Source of the DNA: Microcebus murinus
Lineage: Eukaryota > Chordata > Mammalia > Primates > Cheirogaleidae
Reading direction: 5' to 3'
Assembly: GCF_040939455.1 (NCBI RefSeq)
Contig: NC_134108.1
Location: 12,739,501 to 12,803,500 of the forward strand
DNA: 64,000 bases
The notes under the pieces are model-generated. The model had not been told where the DNA came from. It made no database searches and saw nothing but the letters and a program-made list of their open reading frames with translations. Position numbers and translations under genes: made by a program. Shown piece by piece: positions 12,473-23,504 of this stretch (position 1 is its first letter; every line of letters begins with the position of its first letter).

Positions 12473-13753
12473 AGGAGATTGGTGCAAAAGTAATTACAGT
12501 TTCAGACCATGAATTTTAAATCATTATAACTAGACTCAAACACATCTTTATTAATCAAAATAGGAACCATTACAATCAATGCATTTTTGCCAATGAGAAA
12601 TAAGTTTGTTTATTCCTGTAGCATAAAAATCCGTGCTTCAGGATTTGACGAACTCTTACAAAGAAGCGTTTTCTGCATCCTACTGATTGTGGAAGCTTTT
12701 TCCCTGCAAAAAAATTGTCAAGATGCTTGAAGAAGTAGTCGTTGGTTGGTGAGAGGTCAGGTGACTATGGAGGATGAGGCAAAACATCATAGCCCAATTT
12801 GTTCAACTTCTGAAGCGTTGGTTGTGTGATCTGCAGTGTGGCATTGTTGTGAAGAGGAATTGGGCCCTTTCTGTTGACCAATGCCATATGCAGACACTGC
12901 AGTTTTCAATGCATCTCATCAATTTACTGAGCATACTTCTCACATGTCATGGTTGATTCAGAAAGCTGTAATGGATCAGATGGGCAGCAGATCACCAAAC
13001 AGTGACCGGGACCTTTTTTGGTACAAGTTTGGCATTGGGAAGTGCTTTGGAGCTTCTGCTTCTCAGTCCAACCACTGTTCTGGTCATTGCTGGTTGTCCT
13101 ACAAAATACATTTTTTGTTGCACATCACAATTCGATTGAGACATGGCTCATTGTTGCGTACAATAAGAAAAGATGACACTTCAAAAACCACTTTTTTTTT
13201 TTTTTTTTGATTTTCGGTCAGCTCATGAGGCACCCACTTATCAAGCTTTTTCACTTTTCCAATTTGCTTCAAATGCCAAATGGCCATAGAATGGTCGACT
13301 GAGGTCTTTGGCAACTTTTCACATAGTTGTAAGAGGATCAGCTTCAATGATTGCTCTCAATTGGTCATCACCTTCCAACGGCCGACCACTGTGGCTCCTC
13401 ATCTTCAAGGCTCTCGTCTCCTTTGTAAACATCTTTAACCACCACTGCACTGTATGTTCATTAGCAGTTCCTGGGCCAAATGCATTTTTGGTGTTGCAAG
13501 GTGTCTTTGCTGCTTGACAACCCATTTTGAACTCATATAAGAAAATCACTCGAATTTGCTTTTTGTCTAACATCATTTCCATAGTCTAAATATAAAATAA
13601 ACAGAAAATAATGTCATTAGCTAAAATAAATAAAGTGAGAAATGCACATTAAAATGATGCATAACATAACCATATATATTTAAGAATGTCTTCCAATATC
13701 AAATGGCAAATTTCAACAATGCTAAAACTGCAATTACTTTTGCATCAACCTAA
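12473..13753 (-). mobile_element. Hsmar1-like mariner transposon, near full length
   Basis: Terminal inverted repeats bracket about 1.28 kb. The left end has 'ttggtgcaaaagtaattaca' (12479) and the right end 'caattacttttgcatcaacc' (13731-13750), so the two match as inverted copies with a few changes. The left terminus carries roughly three extra bases before 'ttggtgc'. A transposase remnant fills the interior on the minus strand. Size and TIRs fit the Hsmar1 group of Tc1/mariner elements, which duplicate a TA dinucleotide on insertion; 'ta' adjoins the right end. The copy is dead (see the transposase entry). Its place in a lemur-type genome is notable because Hsmar1 is usually described from anthropoid primates. 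Confidence 0.8.
12560..13582 (-). pseudogene. Mariner transposase pseudogene (Hsmar1-like)
   Basis: Translation of the minus strand starts at the Met at 13582. It gives a mariner N-terminal DNA-binding region with 'KKQIRVIFLYEF', 'NAFGPGTANEHTVQWWLK' and 'SGRPLEGDDQLRAIIEADPL'. An in-frame TGA at about 13316-13318 interrupts it where the family usually has arginine, as expected from decay of a CpG codon. A frameshift follows, and the next frame (13099-13347) carries 'HLKQIGKVKKLDKWVPHEL'. A run of about 18 T (A on the coding strand, 13193-13210) has expanded in place and encodes a lysine stretch. The motif that normally holds the first catalytic Asp (CDEKW) reads 'CNKKC', so that residue is lost. 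Downstream frames are broken. No functional transposase is possible. Confidence 0.8.
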
Positions 13754-14174
13754 TAACATTACTAATGAAATGTTCTATGATTTCATTTATAATAGTGTAT
13801 CCACAGTTTTTGCAGTTAAAACATGTAATAAGTAAAATACACATTCATTTAACAGCATTATCAAATTCTTTGGTGGCTTTTTTTCCTTCACATATTTTAT
13901 TCAAGCATTATTGTAAGATATCATTATGATCATGTTGGAGAGTCTATAAAATTTATGGTTAACAAAAAATAGTTTCCCATATTTAAGGTATTGAGAGGCA
14001 CGGCTACAATTTTTAAATCGTTTCTAACTGTAGCAGAGAAAGACTAGGAAGCTAGCCTACTAACAGTAACCAGTAACTAGACACTGTAGTGGATATCAAT
14101 TAATTCATTACACTTAATATACAACAAAGAGATTTATGGTGTGCCAAGTGCACAGATCAAGGACAGAAATTCCA
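13754..14174. other. DNA with nothing recognised
   Basis: AT-rich, with no coding frame and no repeat that I can name. Confidence 0.4.
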
Positions 14175-14395
14175 GAGACCACCACTTTGAGTTAAAATCC
14201 TCATCTCTTCTACTAACTATTGATCTAAGTCAAGTTACTGAAACTGTGTAATTCAAGCTTCCTCACTATAAAAGGCACATAATGTTTAAAATACCATAAA
14301 ATCATTGTGAGAATTGAATTGGGGTAAGTCTAGAACACAACCAGTGCATTATGTGGCACTTAGCAAGTGCTCAATAAATGGGAGTTATTACTCTG
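14175..14395 (+). mobile_element. MIR SINE
   Basis: The core 'caagttactgaaactgtgta' and 'ttcctcactataaaaggc' is followed by the typical end 'ggcacttagcaagtgctcaa' and 'taaatgggagttattact'. This is the MIR core and 3' tail order. It is an ancient mammalian SINE, diverged and inactive. Confidence 0.7.
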
Positions 14396-15667
14396 CTCCT
14401 ATTACAGTGTCCAGAATGTCGCTCAGATGTGAACACTTAATGAAGGAAGTCCCTGGACTTCAAAGATAAGGTTCATTTTGCTGGGCAAAGGTTTGAATGA
14501 CAGTGTAGGGCACCAGGCCTCTCAGGTCATGATACCTGAAGAGGGGTACTGAATCAAACGAGTAACTATTTCTTGGGGAAAGGAAGTTTTGAACACATAG
14601 GAAAGGAACTATACTCAGACAAGTTTTCAGTAGCACATACAAAAACAATTGTGTGATCTCTACACAATTAAATTTTATTTTTCTAACAGGGAATTTTTTT
14701 AAAAAATACCTCTTTTACTAAATTAAAAAATATAACAATATCAGAAAGGGGTTTCAGGACATGCATGTTTTACTGAGTAATTTTCAAGAAAACTGAAGAT
14801 AAAGAACCATATATTGTAAATGTAAAAATTGATATGTGCCTCATCAGAAAGGTCATAAACTCAATCGAAACTCAGCACAGCAAATTGGCAAAATCACAAT
14901 CTCTGAATGGAAAAGGAATTATTTGCTTTATTATATTTTTAGAGAATATCCATGAAGAGGCTGTGCAAGGAGATCAGAAGTAAAGAAGAAATAGAATATG
15001 CTCAAGGGACTCCAAAGTCAAAGAATATAAGATTTACCTTCGTATAATAGCAGTTAGGCCGTCGATGAAAGACTTTGATTAGTATGATACAAAAGAAAAC
15101 GAGACCAAAACTAATGCTATTCTAATTATGTGCTTTGAGTTTTACCAAACAAGTTAGGACAATTCTCTTTATAAAATTGCTTTTGAACTAATGTTAAATT
15201 GGGAAATAAAATAATTGCTCAGGATGCTGTCAAAAGTGGGATATTTGAAAAACTAAATGCAAAGAATTATAAAAGTTGCATGCCACATTTGCAAAAGTTT
15301 TAGAAGGCAATCAGCAGTGAAATTCAGAACTGGAAAAAAATGGCACTGTGACTTATCTGTGAGAAGAATCCAAAAATACCTGGGTAGGTATGTCTGAATC
15401 CTCTCAATATGTCAAGAATTTAGAACTAGAATGCCACAGCAGCAGATTCCGAGCCATGTAAGCATTTGAGGGAAAATAAAAACATATTTTCTCAGAGGAA
15501 AAAATGTTGACAAATAGACTTTTACACTGAAGTTGAAGAGTTTGAGTAAGTTCCAGACCACTAATTTATTTTGATTATCATGATAAGGAGTTACTATCTA
15601 TTATTACAGAGTTTATTTGCTAAGTTAACTCTTCATATATATTAAAAAATTGGGAAAAAATATGACT
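14396..15667. other. DNA with nothing recognised
   Basis: No coding frame above 62 codons, no known repeat and no RNA gene is visible. Confidence 0.4.
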
Positions 15668-16000
15668 AAAAAAAGGATCAGGCCGGGCGCGGTGGCTCAC
15701 GCCTGTAATCCTAGCTCTCTGGGAGGCCGAGGCGGGCGGATTGCTCGAGGTCAGGAGTTCGAAACCAGCCTGAGCAAGAGCGAGACCCCGTCTCTACTAT
15801 AAATAGAAAGAAATTAATTGGCCAAGTAATATATATACAAAAAAAAAATTAGCCGGGCATGGTGGCGCATGCCTGTAGTCCCAGCTACTTGGGAGGCTGA
15901 GGCAGGAGGATTGCTTGAGCCAGGAGTTTGAGGTTGCTGTGAGCTAGACTGACGCCACGGCACTCACTCTAGCCTGGGCAACAAAGCGAGACTCTGTCTC

Positions 16001-16031
<31 letters not shown>

Positions 16032-16032
16032 A
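15668..16032 (+). mobile_element. Lemur-type Alu with TSD
   Basis: The body starts at 15681 with 'ggccgggcgcggtggctcac' and ends in an A tail (about 16001-16026). A 13-bp duplication, 'aaaaaaaggatca', flanks it at 15668-15680 and 16020-16032. The left monomer keeps an intact Pol III B box, 'gttcgaaacc' (15757-15766). The spacer between monomers contains 'aattggccaagtaatatata', and the right monomer ends with 'tgacgccacggcactcactc'. Both traits are typical of strepsirrhine, especially lemur, Alus and not of human ones. The long uninterrupted A tail and good TSD suggest a fairly recent insertion by L1 machinery. Confidence 0.93.
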
Positions 16033-17206
16033 GAGCTCTCGCAATTAATATTTTTGTATATATTGTGGAATAAAGCATAGTCCAACAAATTATTAAGCCA
16101 GTGTTATTTTTCAGACATTTGAGTGCTCGCAACAACCCAGGCACAGCAAAGACGTGGGGCCTTTGAAGTGGGTAAGTCGTGGTCTTGCCTTTAAGTAGCT
16201 CACACTCTTTTGGGAAAGACAGCCTCAAAGCAATCGTTGGTTTATGTGAAAAGACAGAAGTGTGCACCAAGAGTTACAGGTGCTCACACCTCCAGATTTG
16301 CGGGTCTCGCTAAGCTATTGCCAATAGGGAGATTCCAAACACATAAGAACAAGCAGAAGTTAGAAACCATGAGACTGGTTAAATTAACACAGAGTGGCAA
16401 ATCACATCACATTTAAAAGTAAACAGATTTGTGGAAAGTTGGTCCCTGCCCTCCTTAGATGGTATACTGTATACTCAGTTTCGATCCAGTTACTGCATCT
16501 AAGAAGTCACCAATTCCCAGAATACTGCGGCTCCATCTGTAGCAAATATACTTAAGGCAATGCTTGTCCCTGAACTTTATGATAATTGAAATGATGCATA
16601 AAATCCACAGATGCACCATTAAAGAGATTCAAAGCATAGAAAAGGCTGTTTTATAACGATTTTCACCAGGACATGACTGTATTGCTTCAGACTTCTGGAA
16701 GATGGAGGCTGCTTGTTTCTGCCTTCTTTAGAACAACTGCTGTAGAGCAATTACGACAGGCAGGGTTTATAGTCTAAACGTGACTCTTTATTTTGAAGCA
16801 CCAAATTCTTTGGCTGAAAGAGTCATTAAAGAAGTGCTAAAACTATATGTAATTCATTCTGAGACTCAACATTGTCTTTCAAATTTTATTGCTTTTAGAT
16901 GCATTTAAAACATTTTCAAACACATTATCTTTTTTTTTCCTGGTTGTTATAGTCTTTACTAATACCTTAACATTTTTATCTCAGACTTGTTTCTTAAACA
17001 GCAAACGTTTCTCTAATGATTTTTTTTTATAACATCAAGCATGCATTTCTGCAGACTATATTCCACCTATTAAAATTGTTTAAAAAATAAATTTATTTTC
17101 AAATTATTTTTATTCATTTCACAAATCATCTCTCCTTGCACAGATTCTATTTCTAATATAGTGACAAACATATTGAAATATTTTCCCAATCTTTCTCACA
17201 ACCATC
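16033..17206. other. DNA with nothing recognised
   Basis: No supported gene or repeat. Short open frames only. Confidence 0.4.
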
Positions 17207-17222
17207 ACACACACACACACAC
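17203..17222. repeat. (CA)n microsatellite
   Basis: About nine CA units in a row are visible. Confidence 0.85.
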
Positions 17223-18223
17223 AAAAGTTTATTTTATGAACTACCTGAGAAATTACTCAATCAATTATGATATTACCGAGATGATCTCTTTGTTCTCATT
17301 TTAAATATATCAATCTTGCCAATAGTCACTTGAGGACCATTACCTATTCGGGACCCTACTGGATGCCGGAAAAGATCTCAAAACTTCCCTTAAGCAACCT
17401 GCTAGTTGAATATAAGCATCAAAAAAAAGCATAGTAATCCGTTTCAAACTTTAATGACTATAAAATAAAAAGAATAGTAAGATTTAAGATATTTTATAGC
17501 TTATCCTCCCTGGTTCCATATTGAGTAGTTCCCAACCATGGTGGAGTTGTTTTGTTCTCCTTGCTTCTGGAAAATGGATTTTTGTATTATTAACATTTAT
17601 ATTATTTTGTAAAAGGAGCTATTAGATGTTATATTTAAAATTGTACCAATATCATTGGGTAGGTTACTTTTGAAGCAACAGATAATAATAGATCCTGATG
17701 TAAGTTTGTAGGATAATAATGTACTTTTGTGAAGAAAGAAATGAAAAGCAGTGGTTCCTACAAAACTTATCTGTTCTTAATCATTACAAGCTTCAGTGCT
17801 ACTCAAGACACTATCATAGGAAAATCTGTTTCAGCCACTATTTTTTAAAAGGGTGGTCATATTATCAATTAGCAGCTGTATTATTTCTGAAATGTTTTTA
17901 TGATGTTTCAAATATTCTATACTCCTTCCAAAGAATATAACCAGAAAGACAGTTAGTGTATAAGCCCTATTATTTGTTGCTTTATTGGCATTCTATAAAT
18001 ATGTCTATGGTCTGCTGCTTTTAAGTGGAATAAGAAAATAAACATCAATTAATTCAGTAAGTTAGTCAACTCATATTTTGTGAGCATCCACTATGTCCAT
18101 CAGATACTTTTCAAGACAATAAAACAAATGGACAAAATTCTTACACTCATATGATTTACATTTTAGTATGAGGAAACAGATGGTAAAAACAATAGTATAT
18201 AAAATATTGACATCAAAATTGTC
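17223..18223. other. DNA with nothing recognised
   Basis: No coding potential or named repeat. The end (18045-18220) may belong to the unnamed ancient repeat that follows. Confidence 0.35.
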
Positions 18224-18420
18224 ATGCAGTCTTTGAGATACACTAGTCAAAAGCTTCAAAGAGCAGATCAGATTGGTGATATCAATTTGGGAATCATCTG
18301 CACAAACATTTAAATGTTTAAGGTTTCAAGTATTTAAAGCCAGGAGACTGATCAAGATCACCTTGGGAATTCATGTCATTAGAAAAGCTACAAGAATCTT
18401 AACTGAACCCAAAGGCATTC
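18224..18420 (+). repeat. 197-bp direct repeat, copy 1
   Basis: This segment, starting 'atgcagtctttgagatac' and ending 'cccaaaggcattc', is repeated at 18738-18934. The copies have the same length and, by my count, six base differences, so about 97% identity without gaps. It lies in an old non-coding interspersed repeat. Copy 1 continues into sequence that copy 2 lacks, so the duplication end is at 18420. Confidence 0.9.
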
Positions 18421-18830
18421 GAACACATAGAGTCTGGGGAAATGAGGAGGATCACTTAAGAGAAGTAATTAGAGATAAAAGGAAGAAGAAAGACAACTGA
18501 AATGTCTTGAAAACAGAGAAAAATAGCATTTCAAGAAGGAAGCAATGATCAACTATGTCACAGTAAGATGGAAACCAAGAATTAACCATTGAATTTAGCA
18601 ACATAAACATTATTAACCTTGGCAAGAACAATTTTAGTGAAGTGATGGTAGAAAGGATAAAAAGAGAAGAATTAGATACAAGAAGTATAGAAAACTCATT
18701 TACAGAGTCTTTCTGTAAAATGCAGTCTTTCTGTAAAATGCAGTCTTTGGGATACGCTAGTCAAAAGCTTCAAAGAACAGATCAGATTGGTGATATAAAT
18801 TTGGGAATCATCTGCGCAAACATTTAAATG
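18290..18830 (+). repeat. Ancient interspersed repeat, family not named
   Basis: The order of 'ttgggaatcatctgcacaaa', 'agccaggagactgatcaaga', 'aagcaatgatcaactatgtc', 'accattgaatttagcaac', and 'acaagaagtatagaaaactc' is that of a common old mammalian non-coding repeat. Related pieces appear at 3040-3330 and 42490-43060. I cannot assign a family name. The direct duplication sits on its left part. Confidence 0.4.
18706..18741 (+). repeat. 18-bp unit in tandem, two copies
   Basis: The unit 'agtctttctgtaaaatgc' occurs twice without change (18706-18723 and 18724-18741). It runs straight into copy 2 of the 197-bp repeat, which itself begins with 'agtcttt' sequence. The short unit probably formed at the duplication junction. 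Confidence 0.9.
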
Positions 18831-18934
18831 TTTAAGGTTTCAAGTATTCAAAGCCAGGAGACTGATCAAGATCACCTTGGGAATTCATGTCATTAGAAAA
18901 GCTACAAGAATCTTAACTGAACCCAAAGGCATTC
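18738..18934 (+). repeat. 197-bp direct repeat, copy 2
   Basis: This is the partner of 18224-18420, starting 514 bp after it, with six substitutions and no indels by eye. After 18934 the sequence differs from copy 1. See copy 1 for details. Confidence 0.9.
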
Positions 18935-19256
18935 AGAGCAAAGAAATTGAATATTAGCAAGAGGGAGATGTAGGGTCATGTAAGGGAGTTGTTTTTGTTT
19001 GCTTGCTTGTTTTAAAGATGGGAAAACTTTCATGGGTTCGTATGCCAATGATGATAATCTAAAACAGAAAAACTCCTGATACAAGACTAAGATAAGGGAC
19101 AGGGAAACATTCTACGCAGATGTCATTGACTAGGCCAGAGAGGATGGAATCTGATGCACAACTATTTAGCTTTAGTTAGAAGAAAAGCACAGTTCATCCA
19201 GAATGGAAGGAAAGACAATGCATCTGCTCTAATGTAAATAGCTGGACAATTGTGGA

Positions 19257-19710
19257 TTGAATTGTGTCCTCCCCCAAAAGATATTTTAAAGTGCTAACCC
19301 CCAGAATCTGTAAACATGACCTTGTTTGGAAATAGGGTCTTAGCAGTTGTAATCAAGTTAATATGAACTCATACTGTAATAGAGTTGGCCCTAATCTAGT
19401 GTCTAGTGTCCTTATAAGAACAGGGAAGTTGGGACACAAAGCCACAGGCACACAAGGAGAACACCTCATGACAACAGTCAGAGATTGGAGTGTTGCTTCT
19501 ACAAACCAAAGAACACCAAGGATTGCCAGCAATGCCAGAAGCTAAGAAGGGACTAGGAAGGACCCTCCTCTAGAGCCTTCAGAGAGAGCACGACCCTACC
19601 AACATCTTGACTTTGGACTTCTAGGCTCTAGAACAGCGAGAGAATAAAGTTCTAATGTTTGAAGCCACCAAGTTTGTGGTACCCTGTTACAGCAGCCTTA
19701 GAAAACTAAA
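19257..19710 (+). mobile_element. MaLR-type (MLT1-like) LTR
   Basis: It begins 'attgaattgtgtcctccccc', contains 'gaccttgtttggaaataggg', 'ccttataagaacagggaagt' and 'agagattggagtgttgcttc', and ends 'gaagccaccaagtttgtggt' then 'cagcagccttagaaaacta'. A poly(A) signal 'aataaa' lies at about 19643. This is a nearly full-length MaLR LTR in + orientation, with no internal coding region next to it. Confidence 0.65.
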
Positions 19711-19842
19711 AAAATGGGCGTATGCAGTGGGAGATTCTCATGGCAGTTCTCTGATGGCTTTCTCTGTATATCACAAATCAATGATATACACAACGATTTT
19801 TTAAAATATTTCTCAATGCTTCTGACACATTTGTTGTTGTTT

Positions 19843-19885
19843 TCTTTTTTTCTTTTTCTTTTTCTTTTTCTTTTTTTTTTTTTTT
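19843..19885. repeat. Pyrimidine tract, (TTTTTC)n
   Basis: Repeated 'ctttttctttttctttttc' units run into about 17 T. The tract directly abuts the 5' end of the Alu at 19895. No CA-rich or TSD signal explains it, so it may derive from the tail of an earlier minus-strand insertion. Confidence 0.8.
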
Positions 19886-20190
19886 GAAGCTTCTTGGCTG
19901 GGTTTAGTGGCTCAGGCCTGTAATCCCAGCACCTTGGGAGGCCAAGGCAGAAGGATTGCTTGAGGCCAGGAGTTTGAGACCAGCCTGAGCAACATAGAGA
20001 GAGATCTTATCTCTAAAAAATAATTTTTTAAAAAAATTAGCTGGGCTTGGTGGCGTTTGCCTATAGTTCCAGCTACTCAGGAGGCTGAGGCAGGAAGCTC
20101 ACCTAAGCTCAGGAGTCTGTGGCTGCAGTGAGCTATGACCAGGGCGATACACTAGCCTAGGTGACAGAGCAAGACCCTGTCTCTAAAAAG
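19886..20190 (+). mobile_element. Old Alu (AluJ-like)
   Basis: The left monomer runs 'ttggctgggtttagtggctc' and 'gtaatcccagcaccttggga', and the right monomer runs 'ggtggcgtttgcctatagtt' to 'agcaagaccctgtctctaaa'. The right arm lacks the lemur-type 'gacgccacggcactc' segment and has lost most CpGs. It predates the two lemur-type Alus. No clear TSD remains. Confidence 0.85.
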
Positions 20191-23100
20191 AAAACCCCTT
20201 TCAATTATGTCCAAATTTTATTTAGCTCATTAATAAAGGAAATGATAGGAAAGAAAAAGGCAAAAAGGTCTGGGTAGAAGAATGTTTCAGGAACATAGTC
20301 AAATAAGAAAGGAATACCTGAATAAGATACTAAATTACTTGTAAAGCGATAAAACTGATATATATTTCTACAGAGCAATAAACCATAACACCTTTAGAAC
20401 CTTTAGCACCTCTGGTTTTCTGTGTCAGACTACAAAACTATAACATTTTATGCTTTTCTGTATGTTACTTTCTAGCCCTAATGAATGCAAATCATCAGCA
20501 TAATAATAAAGTGAAGCATTTCATTTATTATGATTCAAATATTCTATGCTGCAAGTTTCATTTCCTAAGGTTTTCTGAGGAGGAATGATTTATGAGTAGG
20601 AAAAGCTGTTTTATGCAAATGGAAAAATTAGCAAATGCTAATAAATCAATGTTTCAAGCAATCAGCCTTTTATCTTTTTCAAGTTTGGATAGTTTGGGAT
20701 AATTTTTCTTAATTATGATGCAACCAAGATTTCTACCCAGACTGTGTGACTCAGAGGAGGCATTATTAATCACTTCACTCTGAGAAGTGTAAATTATAAA
20801 GATAAACATTTAGCGGGTTATAAATTAGTTCACTTTTACAAGATAATGGACTATAATCTACCCAATACAGGAAAGAAAACAAAGTTACATTCTAAAGACT
20901 AATTAGTTTCCTATCTCTAGAAAAAATTGCCTTTTTAATAAGAATTTTCACAGCTATAAAGAAGGTTAACACATTGGCTTCCACCCTGCTACTCATTGCC
21001 ATAAGTCTTGAATTCATATAAACGGTTACTTCCTTTTCCTCTTCCCAAGCAATCTATAATATAGACTTACTGTGAAAAGTCCCCTACAAAGAACAACTTC
21101 CTAGAAAGTTTCTAGTTTCTAGAAAAGACCATTTAATATACTGGCCACTTAATCCATTGTCTTTTCATACTATAACATTTGAAGATATTCTATCTATCTC
21201 TAATGTTTCTAAATTAATTCCTCACATTCTTCATGGTGAAAATGACTCCCAACCTATTTATTCAAAGATTATTTAAGCTTTATATGTTTAAAGTAGAGTT
21301 GATTTATTTAACACCCTGATAATTCCTAGATATATTAACATTCATATCAATAGGCATAGTAGATCTGAGATAGAAATGTCTATGTTTATGATCTAAAATA
21401 AGGCCTCTGTTGGTGCTTCATCATATTTTTTAACCTGGGTAAGTACCAACTGCCATTCAGCTGGAAATATTTCTTTATTTTTTCTAAGTAATCTATTTCT
21501 ACATCCATTATACTGAGTTGAGAAAAACAGTAATTTAAAAACAAGTAAGTCAATAAAACAATGTCATAACTTTTTGACCTCTGTATTTTTCTTACATCTT
21601 GGATTTTTAACTTAATAGTGAAATCAATAAAGGGTTTTGGTAATTTGATTATTACTCTTTTCAGCTCAGCAAAGTGTATTTTTTAACAAACTTCATTGAT
21701 TTTAATACCTGGAGCAAGCTTCCTAGCGTGTGTCTTGGCTAGCTAGCTGCTGATTTGAAGAATAGATGGTTCAGTTTAAGAGGAACAGTTTATCTATTTG
21801 GCAATCAAATAATACTATTGATTCTCAGGTCACTTGATGACCGTACAATTGATTATTGGAGTGTTTATATGATTTATATGGGCATTAATCAATCATGTGA
21901 AACATTTACTTATTCAGACACTAAAGCATTGAGGCAGTTTCTCATTTAGAAAGCCATGGAGAATAATTCATTATAATGCAGCTTCAACCATAAGCTAAAG
22001 ATCAATGTCTTAATACCTCTTTCAACCCCTTATCAATCTTTAGTAGGATAGCTATTTACTGCCATATTTACCCAGATGGCAAAAGAATAAAAGATTTTGC
22101 TAGTTTTAACATTTTTTAATCTAAAGTTAATAAATTAAAGGATATCACCCATATACATTGCAAATTGTTGAGTACTGTTGAACTGTAGGCATTGCGCACC
22201 TACATATTTCAATTAGCAAAATACATCTATGAGGTGTTATACATCTATAAAGGTAATTTTAAAAAGTTGCTTAATGGTTAAATAAATTTATTTGTTTTAA
22301 TAATAAATAAATTTTAAACATTCAATTTTTTCTATTAATAGCATGGATAATAGAATTTATGGGATTCAGCACTCAATCAATGGCTTTATTAGAAAGAATT
22401 CCTACATGTAAAATCCCCAAATCCAGATCACTTTAGGTGGCATAGAGCTTTATCACTTCCCTCAAACAATAGCCAGTCAAAATTATTACAACTTTGGGGA
22501 AAGGTGAAAATCAGAAGAGAAGAGGAAGGAAAGAAAAGAAAGGTGCTAATATTTATGGATTTCCAATTACATATCAATGATATTAAGTTAGATGAGTGCT
22601 ATGGTATTATCTTGTCTAATATTAATAAATATATTTTTTCTTACCATATACTCTCCAGTCATCTTAAGCCTAAATTAAGTATCAAATGCTGCTTTTAAAA
22701 ATGATTTAAAACAAAATCCTTATTTGTTCACAATAAATCCTTAATCTTCTTCAAAAACATCCCCATAAGTCCTTCATCATATAAAATAGCTTAAAAATAA
22801 ATAAAATGAAATGATGAAACAAAAGAATGATTTTTTAAAAAAGATTTCAGAGTAGATAAAAAATTAACATTAAAGCAAAATCATTACATAAATAATAAAT
22901 AAATTAGAAACAGTAAAAAATAAAAGAAAGCTGAAAATAAAACATTTAACATTATTACATGAAGTAATCATAGAGAATGCAGATAAAAAATGAAACAAAG
23001 TAATTATAGAGACATTCATAGATATGAAGGTCAGGCAGAAATGAAAAAATATAAACCTAATTATATATTATAAAATTTTATAACTATGTTATAAGTGACC

Positions 23101-23504
23101 CTAAAGAAAAGAATGCCAAAAATGGAACAGAAAATATATTGCAAAATATAAGAAAGACCCGAATCTGTAGATCAAAAGAGGCTTCAAGTTTGAGGAAATA
23201 ATGACACAAACAGAAAGAATTATTTGGACATTTTGGGGGCAGAGGGAGATTTTTTTTACAAGAAAGAGAAAATTAGACACAATTTCTTAGCTGCAGAATC
23301 CACAGAAAATGCAACAATATCCAGTAAGTGTCAAGGTAAAGAAAGTTTGGCCCAAAGTCATTACAACTAGTCATTTAGTAATAAGCTAATAGGAAAATTT
23401 ATCAAATATGAGAGATCTCAGGAAATCTATCAAGCATGATCCAGATCTTAATAAATCTATAAGGGAATGGAGCCAACCAAAAAATAAAAGAAGAAACCAT
23501 GATT
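20191..23504. other. Repeat-poor stretch with nothing coding
   Basis: About 3.3 kb without a transposon I can name. The part around 20500-20830 is notable for an exact octamer 'atgcaaat' (20613-20620) and several TAAT and GATAA motifs. From 22700 to 23400 the sequence becomes very A-rich. No coding frame is supported. Confidence 0.4.

Noticed and set aside
15944..16270. 108-codon minus frame
   Set aside because: It starts in flanking DNA and ends in the antisense of the Alu tail, where the A run translates as a Phe stretch.
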